In this document: positions 20,761-30,152 of the stretch, one piece after another | How the letters are laid out: each line of letters opens with the position of its first letter | Numbering within the stretch: position 1 is the first letter of the stretch | Source of the DNA: Phaeoceros laevis | Lineage: Eukaryota; Anthocerotophyta; Anthocerotopsida; Notothyladales | NCBI GenBank assembly: GCA_049999765.1 | Contig: JBNGIQ010009324.1 | Location: 169,583 to 206,237, forward strand | Direction: 5' to 3' | Length of the DNA stretch: 36,655 bases | Position numbers and translations under genes: made by a program | Notes under the pieces: generated by a model | The model's database searches: none | The model's input: the letters and a program-made list of their open reading frames with translations, nothing else | What the model was told of the DNA's origin: nothing

Positions 20761-22058
20761 TTAGCTGGAGACAGCCAGGCCGGCGAGGACAAGCACGGAT
20801 AGGGTGGCGATGGCGGCCAAGGAAGGGCAGACGCCCGGGGCTGCGCCGTTGGTGTTGTTTGAATTGTTGGTGACGGCGCTGTTGGTGCTGGCACTGTAGA
20901 TGCAACCCCCGGAGCTGGGATCGATGTTGGTAGTGGTGGCCGTGCCCCCGAAATTGCAGCTGTCGGACGCAAAATTGCTCCGCTGGTAGTAGGAATTGAA
21001 GGCGTAGGAGGCATGGCTCACCAGGTTGTCGGGGGCGAAGCACACCCCGCCTGGCTGCAGACTGTCGCAGTCGGCCCGCCCGGGGCCGCACGCCCAGTCC
21101 AATGCTCGTTGCAAACTATCCCTGTTGGCATCGGGTCTGGCAATGCACCAGGTGCGGAGAGTGGCCAGCTCCCTCCTCCCTCCCTCCTCTGCAACAGCCA
21201 TCACTCCCGCCGCATCCGAAGCCGAAGAAGGTGAGCTCTCCACCAGCCTCACCACTCCCTGCTCCTTCTCCAACACCAAAACAGCGGTGTNNNNNNNNNN
21301 NNNNNNNNNNNNNNNNNNNNNNNNNNNNNNNNNNNNNNNNNNNNNNNNNNNNNNNNNNNNNNNNNNNNNNNNNNNNNNNNNNNNNNNNNNNNNNNNNNNN
21401 NNNNNNNNNNNNNNNNNNNNNNNNNNNNNNNNNNNNNNNNNNNNNNNNNNNNNNNNNNNNNNNNNNNNNNNNNNNNNNNNNNNNNNNNNNNNNNNNNNNN
21501 NNNNNNNNNNNNNNNNNNNNNNNNNNNNNNNNNNNNNNNNNNNNNNNNNNNNNNNNNNNNNNNNNNNNNNNNNNNNNNNNNNNNNNNNNNNNNNNNNNNN
21601 NNNNNNNNNNNNNNNNNNNNNNNNNNNNNNNNNNNNNNNNNNNNNNNNNNNNNNNNNNNNNNNNNNNNNNNNNNNNNNNNNNNNNNNNNNGCCATGACCG
21701 CCGCGGAGTGCGGCTTCAGCACCCGGCGCACCCAGTCCCTAGCCCCCGCCATCACCACCGCCGGAGGCACGGCAATCACCACTCCCAAGCCCGCCCGGGC
21801 GCATTCCCGCATCATCGCATGCTCCCCCTCCGGGACTCGCACCGCCTTCACTCCCGCGGCAAGCAGGCCTTCCACTCGGGCCCGAGCCAGGCTCTCCTCA
21901 TTCCCCTCCGCTCCATAGCCATAGCCGTGCTGCGCTGCCCGCACCTCCTGCAGAGCTGCCGCGCAGAAGAGCAGGAGCTGCAGCAGCAGTGCTTGAAGCC
22001 GCCGCCGCTGCCCTCCGCCGGCGCGTCCCGATATCCCCTGTCCATGCACCATGTGCAT
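20761..22058 (-). CDS. Beta-1,3-glucanase-like (GH17) protein with X8/CBM43 domain and GPI signal, interrupted by a gap
   Basis: Start ATG at 22058. Signal peptide within residues ~20-42 ([18 protein letters not shown]), then a GH17-like start ([64 protein letters not shown]). A 400-N gap follows (21291-21690). After it the frame reads an acidic and Ser-rich linker and then a six-cysteine X8 domain ([58 protein letters not shown]). A Ser/Asn/Thr-rich tail and a hydrophobic end ([11 protein letters not shown]) are typical of GPI anchoring. X8 binds beta-1,3-glucan; GH17 cleaves it, for example callose. The GH17 catalytic glutamates would lie in the gap. About 80 visible GH17 residues plus 133 gap codons fall short of a full ~320-residue domain, so either the gap is undersized or the catalytic domain is incomplete. 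Confidence 0.8.
21291..21690. other. Assembly gap (400 N) inside the glucanase-X8 gene
   Basis: 400 N interrupt the gene between the GH17-like N-terminus and the X8 domain. The two flanking coding frames are not in register across exactly 400 bases, so the true length differs or an intron lies within. Confidence 0.99.
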
Positions 22059-22154
22059 TGGCACTCACTCACTCCCACGCTCCTCCCCTGACTCCCGGCG
22101 CCACCCGAGTTCCCTCCCTCCCTCTCACTCCCTACCGAGCTCAAACAGTTGAAG

Positions 22155-22229
22155 TCGCGACGAGTCGGGATCTCCCGGGTCCCGACTTCTCCCGACTCTT
22201 CCCGAATCCGAATAAGTGAGTCGCGACTC
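22155..22229. promoter_or_regulatory. Palindrome cluster upstream of the glucanase-X8 gene
   Basis: Within 75 bp lie TCGCGA (22155-22160), an inverted pair AGTCGGGA (22163-22170) / TCCCGACT (22180-22187), another CCCGACT and a perfect 12-bp palindrome GAGTCGCGACTC (22218-22229). They sit about 100-170 bp upstream of the ATG, where transcription-factor sites are expected. Factor and function are unknown. Confidence 0.3.
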
Positions 22230-23366
22230 GCGCGTGTCGGAGTCGAATTGGAGCGTGAGAGCAGGCGCGGAAACTGGCGAGAGAGACGGCCAGATGGCTA
22301 GGTCTTTAGTCTAAAGTCTAGATCCTGTGCCCGATGCTCGCTGTGCTGTGGGCTTGGCTACTCGTAACGGAAACTAGCCCGGCCGCAACGGAACGTTGGG
22401 CCGGGTCGGGACCGGGCCCGCCGGAGGAGATATGCCGGAAGGTGTCAGGCCGGGAAGGCAACGCGCGCCCCCGCCCGGGCCTGGTGGCACCCTCGTACAC
22501 CGCGCCAGGCCCCACCGTGCTGCCACCCCCACTGTTGGACTGTGGAACGGAAAGGCGCATTGGTGCCTGTCATACGCTAAACCAGCCACGGCTACAGACA
22601 GACAACATAGCGATAAAAACGCACCCCCGGGGTTCCTTCATTGCTATTCAATGACGTCCAGATTCGCCACCAACATTTCGGCTTCCAGTGGACGTCGCCT
22701 CCGTTCACATGGCGCTCCTCCATTTCTCCGGTTCGAGTCGTCCACTTTTTGGAGCCAGTGCTCAAATCATTCCCTTTTGTGGAAGTGTACTTATAAGATA
22801 GGCTGAATGATTGACATCGGTCGCTTGCAATTCCTCCTTGTAATTGGATGGATGTAGGTGAATTTTTGTTGTCTTTGCAATCATTCATGTACTGCTCCTT
22901 ATGCTTACAAGAAGAGAATTGGCTTTATATCTTCCATGATTTGTAGCCTCCAATATTTAACTTGTCTTGTGAGGAAGGATTCAAGGAAGAAATGACTTTA
23001 CTTGGTCCTCACCCACACATAGGAATGAATGAAAAGTATCCTTGGTGGTGTAATTTTAATGATTGATCAATGTTTTGTGGAGCTAGTTTATAATCATTCA
23101 TTGAATCCATGTGTTATGTACAACATAGTTTCTCCCCACAGAGTGTGTGATGAGAGAGATTATGATAAAGTCAAGGTGATGAGGGCACTTGTCTCAAAAG
23201 AATGTAACTATTCCATCCTTACTAGTAGTGCTTTACTATCCTTTGTGTACAATAATGGGATAAAGGACTTCAAGCAATGATCATATGGTCGTACATGATA
23301 GAAGGAGTTGAAGCAATCATTTGAACGGTCCTAAGCTAGCTACGAATCGTTGAGTTAGCTACTTTA
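22230..23366. other. Intergenic region right of the glucanase-X8 gene
   Basis: A GC-rich block (22380-22530) gives way to AT-rich sequence. Open frames here (for example 23029-23280) have no recognisable domain. No gene is supported. Confidence 0.4.
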
Positions 23367-23907
23367 GGCTATGGAGTGGTACCCATTCAAGGACTCATAC
23401 GGCTTGGTACAAATGTGCATATGTAGAGACTATGTGAGGAAGTCGGAAGTCCGAGCTTAACCTCGTGCGGTGACAAGCTATCGAGTGGTACCTATTCAAG
23501 GACTCAATACGGTTTATCCTGTGGTACCCAACCTCATGCGGTGACAAGCTATCGAGTGGTACCCATTCAAGGACTCAATACGGTTTACTGTGTGGTACCC
23601 AACCTCGTGCGGTGACAAGATATCGAGTGGTACCCATTAAAGGACTCAATACGGTTTATCCTTTGGTACCCAACCTCCTCGTGCGGTGACAAGTTATCGA
23701 GTGGCACCCATTCAAGGACTCAATACGGTTTATTGTGTGGGACTCAATACGGTTTATTGTGTGGTATCCAACCTCGTGCGGTCACAAGCTATCAAGTGGT
23801 ATCCATTAAAGGACTCGATACAAGTGGTATCCATTAAAGGACTCGATACGGTTTATTGTGTGGTACCCATTCAGACAATACCGGTTCAAGGACTTCATAC
23901 AATATTG
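23367..23907. repeat. 71-bp minisatellite with nested duplications
   Basis: Units beginning TGACAAGCTATCGAGTGGTA start at 23471, 23542, 23613, 23687 and 23782 (spacings 71, 71, 74, 95), with degenerate partial units before and after. The 74 spacing comes from a 3-bp CTC insertion. The 95 spacing comes from a 24-bp internal duplication (GACTCAATACGG...). A further 28-bp direct duplication occupies 23793-23820 and 23821-23848. Confidence 0.92.
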
Positions 23908-23935
23908 TGCACTTCACATCTCGTACGCATGCAAG

Positions 23936-24345
23936 GTTGACAATGTTGCAGTGAGTACTCTTAGAGAAATGAAGGAACTTTATTGAGCGCTTATGGGCCG
24001 CAACCATATTGAGCAAGCAAGAAGATGGACAAATGGTTGATGTCGCCATTAGGTAGGACATCTAGATATAAAGCTTGTACACTTGTGATCAGGCTTGTGC
24101 ACTTGTGATCTGAGCAATGTTGGCGGTGCTGCAGGAGTACTTTTAGACAGGAGAAGAAGTTGATAGATGGTTGATGTAGCCACAAGGTAGGACATTTCAA
24201 CATAAGGATTGTGCACTTGTGATCTCAACAACGTTGACAATTTTGCACCGAGTACTCTTAGAGCGAGGAAGAAGTTGGATGGATGGTTGATTAGCCCCAA
24301 GGTAGGAGGGTCGGTGTTGCACATAGCACTCTTGAAGCAAGGAAG
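23936..24345. repeat. Diverged tandem repeat array (unit about 80-175 bp)
   Basis: The module 'GTTG..GCA..GAGTACTCTTAGA, GAAGAAGTTGGATGGATGGTTGAT, AAGGTAGGACAT, TGTGCACTTGTGATC' recurs with deletions three to four times, with starts near 23936, 24111, 24231 and 24311. It adjoins the 71-bp minisatellite, and copies are well diverged. Confidence 0.7.
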
Positions 24346-24422
24346 AAATTGGATGGATTATTAGCTCTACAAATAAGTCCATGGACAATTGCTTTGATGG
24401 ACGACAACCTCAATTCACTGAT

Positions 24423-24550
24423 ATTCATGGTCGACAATAGTCTACCATAATTTTTGATAAAAGGTGGAGGACATATAAGGCCAGCAATTCATGTTCAACA
24501 ATAGTCTACCATTTTTTTTATAAAAGCTGGAGGACTAAAGGCCAGCAATA
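24423..24550. repeat. 64-bp tandem duplication
   Basis: Two copies start at 24423 and 24487 (ATTCATGGTCGACAATAGTC and ATTCATGTTCAACAATAGTC) and both end with AAGGCCAGCAAT. Confidence 0.8.
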
Positions 24551-27500
24551 TAGACTATACATTGTTTCCACAAATGGGAGAGTTGCCCTTTTTCATGCTG
24601 TTTGAAGGCCCTAATGTAACAAGAGTGCTCAAATAAAATGGAAGAGGAACTCCAAATGTGGTCTCCTAGCCTGCAAAAGACCATAAATTCAATACATACA
24701 AGATGATTTGCAACTCATTAGTTTCTCCGAGAATTGGTGCACCTCCTATGCGCTGGTAGTGTAAGTCCAAATGTTTACATCTGGAGGACCTCTAGTCCTC
24801 TCCAGTTAAGCTATCGCATTAGTTGCAGCGGACGGCCTATCAAATGGTGGTCGGCGGGGTATCAGATATGCATTCTGTACCCCAGCTGGCCGGTCTGGTC
24901 ACGCCAAATGCCACTTCCGTCCAGTACCGGCTTCTTCGCACCGACAAGTGCTCTCCCAGTTTTGGACATTTACCAATACATGTCCAGCAACGTGAGGTAG
25001 TTGTGTTGGACGTCTCTAAGGCGACAAGTGGACAGGAATCCTGAGTTACTTCCTCCCTGAATATAGTACAGGCTAAGTTTTAGGCGGCATCGTCATGGCT
25101 GAGGCCTTTACAGTGCAATACAGTCCTCTACGACTCTTTTTTCGGTTGACCAAGAAGGAACCACCATGTGGTGCCAAGAGCCAGCTTGCCCCACTCGGAA
25201 TGGTAACAAAAGGTGAGGGTCAATATGAGAAACTCCGCAAGCCATCTGAAATCTGCCAAGCAGGACTGAAGCATATTGTGAAGGACTATTCACTGTTCAT
25301 TGAGTATATAAATGGCATTTATTCCTGCCAAGAATGCACGGAATGCAGGGAGATTTCGTGAGGCAGCAGCTCACAGCAGCAGAGGCAGGCGAAGGGCCGG
25401 TCTGTAGAACGTCATGTCACATCCTGAACACAACTCTCACGAGCTAACTGACCGTGAGGTCATCTGGCAGACAAGGATTCGCAGATCTGCAGTCTGTCGG
25501 TGAACATGTGTATGCCCCTTTTGTATCCAGTTTACACTCTGCCACAGTTGCTCGTGCTGTTACTGAGGGGATACAACTCTTGCCTCCTTGGCCTTATGGT
25601 GGTGTTCCACCTATCTCCAGATCTACGATTTCAGTGCCCAATGCACTTTGCTCCTGCTGTGTGCGGTTGAATTTAGTTGCAGACTCTCACCAGAAAGCCA
25701 TTCTCGAGTTTAGGTTTACGCCATGCACAGCTCGGCCTGCATCGCTATGCTCCAAAATATTTTTTGTGGTCGGCTGAAATAACACTGCACTCCCCAGGAT
25801 AAGTACCATACTGGCATGGTGATTAGTCCTTGGAGTTATGCCACTATATTCGTCAGTGGATTCAAACAGTTCGCACATCTTTCACCAGACCATCTTGACT
25901 GCAAGTTATGAGAAGTACAAGATTAAATTCCTCTCCTGCATTTTCTCATACATGTCGCGTTCGTGCTAAGAAGTTGCCTTCTTGGGCATAACCAGCAATC
26001 AAAGCACTCCATGAAGCTGGAAAAATGAGCCGAATACATATCATGCATCCACCATAGTTGCTCATCGCTCATATGCATGAATAAGAGCCGACGCAAAAGA
26101 GACATTTACTGAAGGTAGCAGTATGATGGATCTTCTGATAGATGAGAGGCCTGCCTGTTCCCGCATGATTGCAACATGCACCCATTGTGATGTCTACTGG
26201 ACTCACTCCTTTCTCTCGCTTTCGGCTGCACAGCTTCAACGCCTTCTCCTTTTGGGGAAGCACTGCAGTCAATGACACCATTCTGGTATGACGACGCCTT
26301 TCTTGCATCCAGAATGTACCCACCCTTGAACTTCAATGTAGTGGGAGTCCCGTCCATCACACACCCCCCTTGCTTTGTAAAACATGCCACATGTTGGTGC
26401 ATGCTTCAAAATGTCTGCACATGACTCTGGTCTAAGCGTGCTGCAAGCATTATTCTCCATGCCACAATGGCACGCTGAAAAACAAAAACCTGCGCCTGTA
26501 CCTGTACAGGTTTCCAAACATCCTGATGAGAATACGACAAATACACAAATTCGAATCAAATTTCTTCACTCTGTGCATCATCACGTAGTGGTATATAGGA
26601 GAGACTTCGCCAAACGTTGGTGATGTGCCATACTCAAACATATTCCTCGCCTGCTAGCATACAACGTGCTTGGACAGCACTTACAAAGGTCCTCTCATCC
26701 CAACTCAAGCCTTTCTTATGTAATTGTCAGCAGAGCTGCAAAGCAATCCCCTCTTGGCCACCCTCAAGATAGGCTGAAGTCACCACACTTCCATATTACT
26801 GAATTACACGTGGCAACCCGTTAAACAAACGCCGTGCCTTCACATTGCTCGGACCTCCCAACGAGGGTGCTACCAAAAAGAACTTGCCGATGATAGCCAC
26901 TCCTCTCTGCATCACCATGCATGTCTTTTACATATCTTAGGGCCATTCATAACCCTCTTGTGCCTCCTCCGCAAGCATGCTACATGCCTGAAGCACATTC
27001 ACACACAACTGTCCGGTAACTCTATCAGGATCTATCACCGTCCCCCTTACTAGCATCTTCATCGTAGTCAGTTGCCCACCCACTCAGAATGGTTGTTCTT
27101 TCCTCTCCTGAAGGCATAGCCACTTGCTTCAAGTGCACCAATGTCCTCACTGTCTGAACTTGCATCTTCCTCTGGCATTTTCTCATAGAGCTGCGAAAAA
27201 AAAACGCACATATCTCACTCGATTATTCTCATTTTTTCATAGAGTTAAGACACAATAGTTCCTGTAGTCAGTTCTTCCGTAGCCGAACACGTCACCTAAA
27301 CCAGCTTTTCAGTCAAGACCGCATTCTTCTACATCTTCTGAGCTTCTTCTGCTTTTCAACGTAGCTCAAACTGGTTGCAACCAATCTGCTGTGCAGCGTG
27401 TCCGCTACACATTGGTTCCCCATGGTTGAGTCCCGAGCCTAACATCCGCTGACCACCTGCAGGCAGAATGTTCCATCTCCACAACCTCCTGGAGTTTCCA

Positions 27501-27789
27501 ACCATGCCCTACAGGAAGATGCATCTTCCGGCCCAATCCAACGGGAGGTTTTCAATTCCACGACTGATGCGTCCGCTGCTATGCAACATAGTCCCAGTGG
27601 ATGGACTTTTGACCTGCCAGAGCACACTTTGTGAGCCTTTACATGGAACTGCGATTCAACTTACAGGCATGTTCTGGCCATATATGTCTGCGTATGCAAG
27701 GGTTTACAAAGATGACCACAAATGACTGACCGAGGTGCTGGAAGCTCAAACAATTGTGGAATGCACTCACCGGCAGTTCTAGATGCGAG
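24551..27789. other. Gene-poor stretch with scattered decayed coding-like segments
   Basis: No intact gene is supported. Minus-strand sequence between about 27180 and 26100 contains fragments that read like a decayed protein (for example MPEEDASSDSEDIGALEASG near 27175-27117, and GGCVMDGTPTTLKF near 26360), broken by stops and frame changes. A transposon origin is possible but I cannot name a family. Plus-strand frames near 24823-25044 and 25095-25361 carry no recognisable motif. Confidence 0.35.
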
Positions 27790-27960
27790 ATCAGCGGGCG
27801 AAGGGCGAGCACCCGATTTCCATAAGGGCTAGTGCGTCAGGAGGAGTGGCTTCCAAGCTTGCCTGAGTGGCATGAAGAAGAGTGGCCACGGGAAAAAAAC
27901 ACGAGAGATGGTTTGGCAAGGCATGGCTTGGAGTTGGTCCGGGAGCACCTTTCAAAGAGA

Positions 27961-28062
27961 AATCCGACAACTTGATTATGGCGTGCGAGGTCCATCGCCT
28001 TCCTATCAGGGAATCCGAGAAGCTGGTTGTGGCGTGCGAGCTCCATCGCCTCCTGTTCCAGA
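27961..28062. repeat. 51-bp imperfect tandem duplication
   Basis: Copies start at 27961 (AATCCGACAACTTGATTATG) and 28012 (AATCCGAGAAGCTGGTTGTG) and share GGCGTGCGAG.TCCATCGCCT. The length is a multiple of three and several frames stay open through both copies, but no gene is evident. Confidence 0.75.
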
Positions 28063-28135
28063 ATGCATGATCAGGTCGGCCAAAACATTTAGTTTTCAAC
28101 GTGGAAAAAAAAAGAGCTCTACATATGTTTAGCGT

Positions 28136-28188
28136 GACCGCGTGACCCCCTGGAAGAAGAGACTCTGGGTTCGATCCCCGGCGTGGTC
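28136..28188 (+). repeat. tRNA-like fragment, possible SINE head
   Basis: GACCGCG (28136-28142) can pair fully (one G-U) with CGTGGTC (28182-28188) as a 7-bp acceptor-like stem. Between them is a good T-arm, CTGGG-TTCGATC-CCCGG (28165-28181), containing the B-box GGTTCGATCCC. Only 22 bases separate the 5' strand from the T-arm, so D-arm or anticodon arm is missing and this is not a functional tRNA. An A-box-like TAGCGTGACCG lies at 28130-28140. A SINE or mutated tRNA relic fits best. Confidence 0.4.
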
Positions 28189-28803
28189 ATTGAGGAGGTA
28201 AAGCCAAGTCAGTTTTTCGACCGATCATAAATATAACTTGCAGGTTGGAAGTGGTGCTAGCTAGTTTAGCCAGACTCTACATTCGAAACAGGATTGAACA
28301 TTGAACAAGATGTGCTTAACCGTCTTGCGGTTCCTAAACCATAGACTATCTGGTTAACCATCCGTTTTGCAGCGGGCACCGGTCGCTGTTCAAAAGACCG
28401 ACGCCCTCGTCCTCATGATCACAGCTTCCACTCAATTGCTGTCGACCCTTCGTCCTGTCATAACTGGGAACCTTGCAAGCAGTAGATAGCCATAAAAATC
28501 TGGACATGGCCACCGACGTCGACAGACTGGGATTGATCAGTTCACAAGATTTTGAAGAGTCCACATCGATCCCAATTTAACCAGAACCAAGTTTCAAGAG
28601 TTTCAGAAACAGCATCCGGTGGGGGATTGAGACACAAATGTGCAGCGCTACTTTCTGGTTTCAGACTGTAACTATGCAGAAGGAGTTCAGCAATTGAGCA
28701 CTGCCGGCTCTGCAAGCAAGCTCGCTTACTATATAGGCTTGCACATATCTATATCATGCGCTGCGTGCACATGCTACTAGTAATTAGAAGAGTTCGCTCT
28801 CGT
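28189..28803. other. Spacer left of the cysteine-rich gene
   Basis: No gene seen. The right part should contain the 3' UTR of the minus-strand cysteine-rich protein gene. Confidence 0.4.
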
Positions 28804-29232
28804 CTAATTGGCGTTGTTGCGGAGGACGATGGTGAAAGGGGCCTTGCCATTGTTGTACCCAGAAACGCGAATGACGCCGTTGTCATTGCGCTGACACTGG
28901 TTGATGATCTCCCAGGTGAGCCCGCCCGCGTCCGCGCAACCCATGCACTGGTTGTACGGCCCGCAAATCCGCACCTCGTAGCCCGGCCTTGCAAACAGCA
29001 TGACGGTACAGAAGTTGCCGCTGTTGTTGGTCTGGCAGCATTGGCCCCCCTTACCGATGAGCGTGTTGGCCTCGCTCTGCGCGTCGGACAGCGTGGGATC
29101 GCCGGAACCGTGGTTCTCGCAGACCACGGTCGCCTGGACCGCCGCAGGCGTCATGATCAGTAGCAAACACGCCATCATCAGCGACGTCGCCAGAACGGCT
29201 CCCGAGCTAGCGCTGTAGATCGAACGTGCCAT
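28804..29232 (-). CDS. Small secreted eight-cysteine protein, weakly like KP4-type secreted proteins
   Basis: A single exon of 142 codons from ATG 29232 to TAG. Residues 1-34 form a strong signal peptide (hydrophobic LATSLMMACLLLIMTPAAVQA, cleavage near QA|TV). The mature part of about 108 residues has eight cysteines, including a CC pair (GGQCCQTN). Layout: a first helix-like segment (DAQSEANTLIG), a strand ending EVRICG, a CxxC (QCMGC), a second helix (GGLTWEIINQC) and a C-terminal strand region (IRVSGYNNGKAPFTIVL). This order and size resemble secreted cysteine-rich proteins shared by fungi and mosses, including KP4-like domains, but the similarity is by eye only and the function is open. 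The composition is GC-rich against AT-rich surroundings, and there is no intron; both fit possible transfer but do not prove it. Confidence 0.75.
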   Translation of the reverse strand: MARSIYSASSGAVLATSLMMACLLLIMTPAAVQATVVCENHGSGDPTLSDAQSEANTLIGKGGQCCQTNNSGNFCTVMLFARPGYEVRICGPYNQCMGCADAGGLTWEIINQCQRNDNGVIRVSGYNNGKAPFTIVLRNNAN

Positions 29233-29591
29233 CTCGGGTACCGGTAGTTAGTAACTAGTCACACAGTCACACAGCCTCTTAAACCGACTGTTAGGGGTGA
29301 GGGTTTACAAGTAAGCGGGCTGAAGTGTAAATGACTTCTAATATGTAGACGTTTCTAGTAACTTCCTACCACAATGCAGGACTTATGAATTCATCAAATG
29401 TGTAAGGATTTCATATGAAGCTGAACTCCTCTCTATGGCTAAATCATCATCAATGATCATCTCTATCAAAAAGAGTGTGGTTCAATTGGACCTACAACCA
29501 AGTAGTAAAGAATCTTCATCTACTTCTTCTAAAGCTATTGCATACCTACCCACTTTATACACACCCTCCCCTTGGTATCTTTATTGATAAT

Positions 29592-29663
29592 CAAAACCAG
29601 AAACTCATCAGGTGGGTTTGGGGAGAAGTGGCGAAAGTTAACTCCTATGAGTTTCTGGTTTTG
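29592..29663. repeat. Perfect 17-bp inverted repeat with a 38-bp loop
   Basis: CAAAACCAGAAACTCAT (29592-29608) is exactly complementary to ATGAGTTTCTGGTTTTG (29647-29663). A transcript would form a strong hairpin. It could be a hairpin-RNA locus or the end of a small foldback element. Confidence 0.85.
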
Positions 29664-30016
29664 GGGTAAAGGACACCGAGTCCTTCGTTTTCTGGCCAGG
29701 CCTACCTTCTTTTACAGGCCAGGGCGGCCCATGTTTTTTTATTAGGTTTGCCTTTTTGTGGGTTTCGAGCCTCATGGACTATCAAGCTACTAGTCCGTCG
29801 CACCCGTGAGGTGCACTAAACGGCTTCCGTGTGACCGCCAGAATTGGAGTTGCGTGCAAGAAAGAGAAAATGGATTATAAGGAAGAGGCCCACAGGAAAC
29901 TCGTCCAATTGCATCATGATCTATGCCCAACTTCAGGAGAATAAACTTGCAGCATCTACTGCTCTTGGAGAGGCTGCTAATGAGACTAACAAGGGAATAG
30001 TGCAAGTGTGTCATTC

Positions 30017-30042
30017 TAGTAGTAGTAGTAGTAGTAGTAGTA
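30017..30042. repeat. (AGT/CTA)n microsatellite
   Basis: An uninterrupted trinucleotide run of about eight units (TAGTAGTAG...). The same motif on the other strand (CTA)n recurs at 31312-31354 and 34472-34700. Confidence 0.9.
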
Positions 30043-30097
30043 AGGGCTATACATGCCGGAACAACTCCATGCGGGAATTAGGCACGCTGCCACTTGC

Positions 30098-30152
30098 TGT
30101 GCACTAAGAAGGGTTTTATATAGGCTGTGCACTAAGAAGGGTTATATATAGT
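30098..30152. repeat. 28-bp tandem duplication
   Basis: TGTGCACTAAGAAGGGTT occurs at 30098 and 30126, each followed by a TATATA run. Confidence 0.8.

Larger units (their letters stand above)
29233..30097. other. Upstream region of the cysteine-rich gene and AT-rich spacer
   Basis: Includes a 17-bp perfect inverted repeat (29592-29663) and an (AGT)n microsatellite at 30017-30042. No TATA box is convincing and no other gene is seen. Confidence 0.4.

Noticed and set aside
23367-23907. CRISPR-like array
   Set aside because: Repeats are contiguous 71-bp units without unique spacers, and the genome is a plant's.
24000-24345. LTR retrotransposon
   Set aside because: No primer-binding site, polypurine tract or gag-pol reading; structure is a simple tandem array.
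28136-28188. Functional tRNA gene
   Set aside because: Only 53 nt; D-arm or anticodon arm missing.
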